In this document: piece by piece, positions 60,229-64,000 of the stretch
Layout of the letters: each line of letters starts with the position of its first letter
Position numbering within the stretch: position 1 is the stretch's first letter
Notes under the pieces: generated by a model
The model's database searches: none
What the model saw: only the letters and a program-made list of their open reading frames with translations
What the model was told of the DNA's origin: nothing
From: an uncultured Bacilli bacterium
GTDB taxonomy: Bacteria > Bacillota_I > Bacilli_A > RF39 > UBA660
Length of the DNA: 64,000 nt
NCBI GenBank assembly: GCA_934098395.1
Contig: CAKOOM010000001.1
Location: 310,001-374,000 of the forward strand
Direction of reading: 5' to 3'
Position numbers and translations under genes: made by a program

Positions 60229-60555
60229 TTGGAAAGTATAACGGTTAGTGAAATTTATGATACTTTAAAATTTATTACTGAATTTGTAGGTATAATAGTT
60301 ACAATACTAATAGGTAGTAAAAGAATAATAAACAAGCAACTAGAACCAGTAACAAAGAAAATTGATAAAATAGATGAAAATCAGTGTCGAAATTTTCTTG
60401 TGAATTTTCTTGCTGATGTAGAAAAAGGAATCGAAAAGGATGATGTACAAATTAAAAGGGCATACGAGGTTTATGAACATTATACAAAAGATTTACATAA
60501 AAATTCATATATCCATGACAAATGGGAAAAATCAAAGAAAGAAGGTAAAATATAA
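60229..60555 (+). CDS. Holin-associated (XhlA-like) membrane protein
   Basis: 108 residues with one N-terminal helix (FITEFVGIIVTILIGS, about 15-30), followed by a charged helical region (NKQLEPVTKKIDKIDENQC). TTG start behind GAGGTGAT. It is directly upstream of the holin and shares a base with it, like the lysis accessory genes of many Gram-positive phages. Confidence 0.5.
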   Translation: MESITVSEIYDTLKFITEFVGIIVTILIGSKRIINKQLEPVTKKIDKIDENQCRNFLVNFLADVEKGIEKDDVQIKRAYEVYEHYTKDLHKNSYIHDKWEKSKKEGKI

Positions 60556-60749
60556 TGAAAATCAAAGAAAGAATAGCAAAATTAATTGATTTAAAGAGTA
60601 TTCTATCACTAATTGTTGTATTATCTTATACAATTATGTGTTTCAAAGGAATAGTAGAGGCAGATTATAAAGATTTGGTAATAATGATAATGACATTTTA
60701 TTTCGCAAGTAAAGTAGAAAAGAAAGGAAATGATAGTAATGAAATGTAG
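60555..60749 (+). CDS. Holin
   Basis: 64 residues with two membrane helices, SILSLIVVLSYTIMCFKGIV and DLVIMIMTFYFASKV, a short loop and a charged tail. Small size, topology and position between the accessory gene and endolysin are diagnostic. It would open the membrane at lysis time. Overlaps the endolysin start by 11 bp. Confidence 0.75.
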   Translation: MKIKERIAKLIDLKSILSLIVVLSYTIMCFKGIVEADYKDLVIMIMTFYFASKVEKKGNDSNEM

Positions 60750-61464
60750 AGTATTAGAAAGTGGAATTTGTGAAGTAACACAAGAATATAAAGGAGCACA
60801 GCATGGCGGGATTGATGTTGTAAATAAAGGTTATACATTAGGAAATATTGTAGCACATACTGAAGGGCAAGTTGTTGAAGTAAGAAATAATTGTAATTCT
60901 TTTGAGCCTAACGGAAGTTATGGTAATTATGTTAAAATTAAACATGATAATGGATACTATACTTTATACGCACACATGGCATATAACACTGTAAAAGTAT
61001 CTAAAGGTCAAAGAGTATCTAAAGGACAATTACTTGGATACATGGGTGCTACAGGTACTGCTTATGGCGGTCATTTGCACTTTGAAGTAAGAAATGAAAA
61101 CAATATAAGAATTAATCCTACCGAGTATTTGGAAAAAGATTTATTTACAAAAAAAGTTAATAAATCAGTAGATGAATTGGCTAAAGAAGTTATAGCTGGT
61201 AAATACGGTAATGGTGAAGAAAGAAAAAAAACTTTAGGAGATAGATATAGTGAGGTACAAGCAAGAGTTAATGAAATCCTAACACCAGCACAAAAAACAA
61301 GTGTGAATATATTAGATTTAGTAAAAAAGACTATTAGAGGAGACTTCGGTAATGGTGATGCAAGAAAGAATGCTCTAGGTTCTAACTATGCTGAGGTTCA
61401 AAGACAAGTGAATCTTAATTTCCAAAATGGAACTACAAGCTGGGATAATATAAGATTATATTAA
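60739..61464 (+). CDS. Endolysin: M23 peptidase with two CW_7 cell-wall-binding repeats
   Basis: 241 residues. The M23 zinc peptidase (LytM type) has the HxxxD motif as HGGID at 22-26 and the HxH pair in GGHLHFEVR at about 113-121. Two CW_7 (Cpl-7) repeats follow: LAKEVIAGKYGNGEERKKTL and LVKKTIRGDFGNGDARKNAL, each ending in YxEVQ. The enzyme cleaves peptide bonds in peptidoglycan. ATG used because AGGAAATGAT precedes it. Last late gene before the terminator. Confidence 0.92.
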   Translation: MKCRVLESGICEVTQEYKGAQHGGIDVVNKGYTLGNIVAHTEGQVVEVRNNCNSFEPNGSYGNYVKIKHDNGYYTLYAHMAYNTVKVSKGQRVSKGQLLGYMGATGTAYGGHLHFEVRNENNIRINPTEYLEKDLFTKKVNKSVDELAKEVIAGKYGNGEERKKTLGDRYSEVQARVNEILTPAQKTSVNILDLVKKTIRGDFGNGDARKNALGSNYAEVQRQVNLNFQNGTTSWDNIRLY

Positions 61465-61467
61465 ATT

Positions 61468-61497
61468 GAAGTAGGCTAAGTGTCTACTTCTTTTTTT
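61468..61497 (+). terminator. Terminator of the late operon
   Basis: GAAGTAG/CTACTTC perfect stem, 9-nt loop, T7 run. Confidence 0.8.
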
Positions 61498-61506
61498 ATG
61501 TTAAAT

Positions 61507-61535
61507 TTGCACTTTTCTTTATTATATGCTATAAT
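61507..61535 (+). promoter_or_regulatory. Separate promoter at the right prophage end
   Basis: TTGCAC, 17 bp, exact TATAAT, immediately after the late terminator. The -35 hexamer equals the repeated TTGCAC before the late region. Confidence 0.7.
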
Positions 61536-61559
61536 ACAAAACCAACAAAGGGGAATATT

Positions 61560-61667
61560 ATGGATGAAAAAATTATAAAAGGTCCACTACCATTTGTTGG
61601 CTTTCCAGAAACAAAGGAGGGAGAGACTCCAGAAGGATGGACTAAAGTAGAAACGAAAGAGGAGTAA
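61560..61667 (+). CDS. 35-codon gene with its own promoter and terminator
   Basis: Encodes a peptide beginning MDEKIIKGPLPFVGFPETKE and ending VETKEE: polar, Pro- and Glu-rich, with no signal or membrane segment. AAAGGGG lies 5 nt before the ATG. Its own near-consensus promoter and an overlapping terminator hairpin make it an independent unit outside the late operon, as expected for a gene expressed in the lysogen. No family is recognised. Confidence 0.6.
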   Translation: MDEKIIKGPLPFVGFPETKEGETPEGWTKVETKEE

Positions 61668-61681
61668 TACCTCTTCTTTTA
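61657..61681 (+). terminator. Terminator of the 35-codon gene
   Basis: AAGAGG/CCTCTT stem including the stop codon, followed by CTTTTA. It also separates the convergent HNH gene. Confidence 0.5.
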
Positions 61682-62212
61682 CTTTAAATAATTTCTTCTA
61701 AATACCTTAATAAATTCTTCTCTAGAACCAATAAACTCTTCCCAGTATAATTGACCTTGTTTATGCCAATAATCGTTAAATTGGCTATTTTCTTGCTCTC
61801 TAGAATGGCAATTTAAACACATTCTCAAACATAGACCATTTTTCATAGAATTTTGTCTATTCTTTCCAGCATAGATTTCATGCCACGTTAGTTTATAGGT
61901 GCTACCACATAGGTAGCATTTTTTAGTATCATTGCTGAATACACTATATCTATTTCTTTCTAATTTTGTCAATTTTTTCGATTTATTGTGCATTTTTGTT
62001 TTTTTGAGAACACTTTTTCCCAATGATTGTGCATTTTTTCTCATTTGACTGTTATTTGATTGTCCGGTTAAGGCTGGACTTTTCCACTTATAATCGGATT
62101 TTTTATATTCCTTATTATTACATTCCTTACAATATGAAAATGAAATTTCTTTCCTTATTATATAGCAGTATGGTTTTGACTTCCTTTTTCTTAAATATTT
62201 GCAATAGTTCAT
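61679..62212 (-). CDS. HNH endonuclease at the prophage right end
   Basis: 177 residues. HNH core with zinc Cys pairs: CYLCGSTYKLTWHEIYAG, then MCLNCHSREQ. Basic N-terminus with four further Cys (YCKYLRKRKSKPYCY, then YCKEC). The ATG follows a perfect AAAGGAGG. That ribosome-binding site lies within the read-through end of interrupted cotJC, so the gene is on the same strand as, and directly behind, cotJB and the cotJC 5' part. It may be transcribed from the cotJ promoter in the lysogen. Role unknown; packaging or host-DNA cleavage are options. Confidence 0.8.
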   Translation of the reverse strand: MNYCKYLRKRKSKPYCYIIRKEISFSYCKECNNKEYKKSDYKWKSPALTGQSNNSQMRKNAQSLGKSVLKKTKMHNKSKKLTKLERNRYSVFSNDTKKCYLCGSTYKLTWHEIYAGKNRQNSMKNGLCLRMCLNCHSREQENSQFNDYWHKQGQLYWEEFIGSREEFIKVFRRNYLK

Positions 62213-62246
62213 ATAAGCCTCCTTTGATGTCCCTTTTGTAATACGA

Positions 62247-62252
62247 ACCGCC
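62247..62252. other. attR core of the prophage
   Basis: ACCGCC shared with the left junction. Prophage sequence CCCTTTTGTAATACGA lies to the left, cotJC codons to the right. Joined to the attL side, it rebuilds an attP with outer arms CCCTTTT/AAAAGGG centred on CC (GG). Confidence 0.85.
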
Positions 62253-62339
62253 ATACTGAGTAACGAGATATTTAGCCATTCTTAAATCTTTTTTCTTAAT
62301 ATTTACGGGGTATTGTAAAGTTTTTACGTATTTCCACAT
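62247..62339 (-). CDS. cotJC: cotJC 5' part, split by the prophage
   Basis: Codons 1-31 of CotJC, beginning MWKYVKTLQYPVNIKKKD and ending AKYLVTQYGG, the conserved N-terminus of the manganese-catalase-like coat protein. After the junction the frame runs 39 more codons into prophage DNA (stop at 62127-62129), so the lysogen makes at most a 70-residue truncated product. Its ATG overlaps the cotJB stop codon (TAATG), the usual cotJ operon coupling. Confidence 0.92.
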
Positions 62340-62770
62340 TATTTTGTTCCCTCCCAAGGCCAAGGTGATTGTAACCAAGACCAGCTATTATTATTTGATG
62401 GGTCATCTAGAGTTAGAGGACCAAAATTTTTAGTGTATTCAAAGCAAGCTCTCTTTTTTTCTTCTAGATATTGGTTGTATAGATTTATCATGTTTCTATC
62501 TTTTGGATAAATGTCTAGATATAAGTTTAGTTCTGTTAGAACAAAATCATATCTTAGTACATTAAGTAATAGTTCTTCTCTTTTGTTAGTAGCTGTTAAA
62601 TTATTATATTTATAGTTTTTATATGGATCATAGAGATTATTAAAGAGATTTCCTCGATCAAGGGCTAAATTAATAGTAGCTAATTGATTAGAGGCCATAT
62701 TATTTGAATAAAAAGTATCATTAAATTCTTTATACCAGTTTTCTGGTATGTCATAAAAGTTATTGTTCAT
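62339..62770 (-). CDS. cotJB: Spore coat protein CotJB with N-terminal extension
   Basis: 143 residues. The C-terminal 80 are CotJB: YDFVLTELNLYLDIYPKDRN, then LYNQYLEEKK, FGPLTLDD and the Trp-rich end WSWLQSPWPWEGTK. The N-terminal 60 residues include ALDRGNLFNNLYDPYKNYK, which resembles the G-T-x-F-P-E-L-x-x-P-Y stretch of CotJA, so this may be a CotJA-CotJB fusion. The usual CotJB length is about 90. A coat or coat-assembly protein made in the mother cell. ATG used because GGGAGGAATA precedes it. Confidence 0.88.
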   Translation of the reverse strand: MNNNFYDIPENWYKEFNDTFYSNNMASNQLATINLALDRGNLFNNLYDPYKNYKYNNLTATNKREELLLNVLRYDFVLTELNLYLDIYPKDRNMINLYNQYLEEKKRACFEYTKNFGPLTLDDPSNNNSWSWLQSPWPWEGTK

Positions 62771-62823
62771 TATTCCTCCCATATTAATCTATGATAATTG
62801 CATATATGTGTATAGATTAGTGC

Positions 62824-63021
62824 CTATAACATATATAGGGAAGTATCTGGTTCTTTGTAAGTATCGTTGTTTTTTTCATTTTCTAATCGTGATATTCTTA
62901 ATTCTAGTTTTTTTAGACGATTAGATATATCATTTAATTCTCTAGCAATGTCTGGCATCATAGGGTTATACATCATAGGCATTGGGTTATTATTTATGGG
63001 AGTATTATCAAAAAAATTCAT
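62824..63021 (-). CDS. Small cotJ-operon protein
   Basis: 65 residues. Met/Pro/Asn-rich start (PINNNPMPMMYNPMMPDIAR), then a leucine-zipper-like helix (ISNRLKKLELRISRLENE) and an end PDTSLYML. It occupies the cotJA position, 53 bp upstream of cotJB on the same strand, but does not match CotJA. GGATGTGAT lies before the ATG. Probably a coat-associated protein (inference). Confidence 0.6.
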   Translation of the reverse strand: MNFFDNTPINNNPMPMMYNPMMPDIARELNDISNRLKKLELRISRLENEKNNDTYKEPDTSLYML

Positions 63022-63066
63022 AAGATCACATCCATAGTATTATATTCAAAATAATTATTTTGGTTA

Positions 63067-63095
63067 TTGACATGATATATTTAATTTGCTATCAT
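63067..63095 (+). promoter_or_regulatory. Promoter of the divergent membrane-protein gene
   Basis: Exact TTGACA, 17 bp, TATCAT, about 24 bp before the start codon. Confidence 0.65.
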
Positions 63096-63118
63096 ATGCT
63101 TAATTGGAGGGATATGGA

Positions 63119-64000
63119 ATGAATGAGGAATTGAGTTTTCTTTCTTTGGTTGATAAAAATATTTTATTTAATAGTAAACTATCTGAATCTGAGGAAAAGA
63201 TTATAGAGATGCTTTTTTCTAATAAAAAAGAGATGGGTGATTTATCTAGTCAAGAATTAATGGATATATCTGAATTAATAAGATTATGTGGTATATATAA
63301 AGGATTTCTTGTTTTAATTTACGAGATAAATGATTTAATATGGGATAAGGAAAAGATTAATTTATGTGTTAAGAAGAGTAATGCTGCGATAAAATGTTTT
63401 GTTGAAATTATTAATAATCCTAGATGTCAAGTATTTTTTGATAAGATAAATGATGATAATGATAGGTTTGTTAAAGTTCTGGATTTGGTTATTAGTAGAG
63501 AGTTAGCAATTGATGATAATAGTAGTTTAATAAATACGATAAATACGGAATCAGAAACATTATCTTGTATGATGGGAAAATATTTAAAAGAAATAATAAA
63601 TAATATGGATGATAAGTCTGAAAATTATATTAATATAAAGAAAAAGATTAATGCAATGAGTGATTTATCTGTATTTGATATAAATATTTATAGGTTATCT
63701 TTGTTTATGGATAATAGTAGTGAATACTACGAAAAGTATGAAGAGATTTTTAATAGATATGTATCAACGCTTAATAATAATATTAAAGATATTAAGAATT
63801 TTGGCTTAGAGATAAATGAATATAAGACTAAGATAATGAATGTTATGAGTACATATTTAGATGCTAAGAAAAAGAGACGTTTATATAATAGTGCACCAAT
63901 TGTTTTAACTGGTATTTCTTTAGTAGCAACAATATGTGCATTAAATTCTAATTATCAAAAAGTTACTACGGAGAGTTTTGTTAATAATAATTATGAGATA
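63119..64000 (+). CDS. Hypothetical membrane protein, 3' end beyond window
   Basis: Open for 294 codons to the right edge. The ATG follows TTGGAGGGA. A helical, charged cytoplasmic part (about 1-255) begins MNEELSFLSLVDKNILFNSK. One membrane segment lies at about 262-278 (APIVLTGISLVATICALN), after a basic KKKRRLY anchor, and then the sequence becomes polar and presumably extracytoplasmic. No family is recognised. Divergent from the cotJ operon with its own consensus promoter. Confidence 0.6.
   Translation, partial: MNEELSFLSLVDKNILFNSKLSESEEKIIEMLFSNKKEMGDLSSQELMDISELIRLCGIYKGFLVLIYEINDLIWDKEKINLCVKKSNAAIKCFVEIINNPRCQVFFDKINDDNDRFVKVLDLVISRELAIDDNSSLINTINTESETLSCMMGKYLKEIINNMDDKSENYINIKKKINAMSDLSVFDINIYRLSLFMDNSSEYYEKYEEIFNRYVSTLNNNIKDIKNFGLEINEYKTKIMNVMSTYLDAKKKRRLYNSAPIVLTGISLVATICALNSNYQKVTTESFVNNNYEI

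Larger units (their letters stand above)
25421..62252. mobile_element. Intact-looking temperate short-tailed prophage inserted in cotJC (about 36.8 kb)
   Basis: The element is bounded by the shared core ACCGCC and is flanked by the two halves of cotJC. It carries a serine recombinase, a repressor/Cro switch, replication and recombination genes, a full morphogenesis set (terminase, portal, scaffold, coat, connector, ejection proteins, receptor-binding proteins) and lysis genes. There is no tape measure, tail tube, major tail protein or sheath. With a scaffold, a gp10-like hub and ejection proteins, this indicates a podovirus-like virion. No broken phage gene was seen, so it may be functional. 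Confidence 0.92.

Noticed and set aside
62127..62246. Separate prophage gene starting inside cotJC
   Set aside because: This stretch is only the read-through of truncated cotJC into prophage DNA, with no own ribosome-binding site. The real gene here is the HNH nuclease.

Overview
The window is about 30% GC with a standard genetic code (TGA is used as a stop). The host gene content and order (ybeY-cdd-era-yqzL-recO, rplM-rpsI, rpsO-pnp, a cotJ spore-coat operon, a five-gene tRNA cluster) point to a low-GC Bacillota. My best guess is an uncultured gut lineage on the Bacilli side that forms spores or descends from spore-formers; the exact lineage is inference.

Host left arm (1-25426). A cut-off Cys-rich protein is followed by a class I methyltransferase, two unknown genes and histidyl-tRNA synthetase. 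Next come a pair of paralogous internally repeated proteins, a MarR regulator overlapping two ABC half-transporters (an asymmetric heterodimeric exporter), a VanZ-like protein, and the ybeY-cdd-era-yqzL-recO block. Minus-strand tRNA genes (Phe, Asp, fMet, Ser, Leu) lie before two large coiled-coil proteins, rplM-rpsI, rpsO and pnp. The arm ends in the 3' part of cotJC.

Prophage (about 25.42-62.25 kb). A temperate, short-tailed (P22-like head) prophage of about 36.8 kb is inserted inside cotJC. A large serine recombinase lies at its left end, and a shared 6-bp core (ACCGCC on the plus strand) marks both junctions. Joining the flanks restores an uninterrupted CotJC of 186 codons. From left to right it carries: the recombinase; a LytTR response-regulator module with its own direct-repeat binding site and a 28-codon peptide gene; a divergent repressor/Cro switch with GGCAAAATGCC operators; replication and recombination genes (DnaD-like initiator, helicase-loader-like protein, DUF1351, RecT, MBL-fold protein, SSB); many small early genes and an RNA ligase; and a putative late regulator. 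A roughly 240-nt structured noncoding segment follows. Late genes come next: terminase, portal, scaffold, coat, connector and tail hub, ejection proteins, a 2191-residue polyvalent protein, receptor-binding proteins, holins and an M23/CW_7 endolysin. At the right end are a separately promoted 35-codon gene and a minus-strand HNH nuclease that reads in line with the broken cotJ operon.

Host right arm (62247-64000). It holds the 5' part of cotJC, cotJB (with an N-terminal extension resembling CotJA), a small cotJ-operon gene, and the beginning of a divergent membrane protein cut by the window edge.

The most interesting points are the precise splitting of a mother-cell coat gene by a serine-integrase prophage, the LytTR-box/peptide module beside the lysogeny switch, and the structured RNA before the terminase genes.
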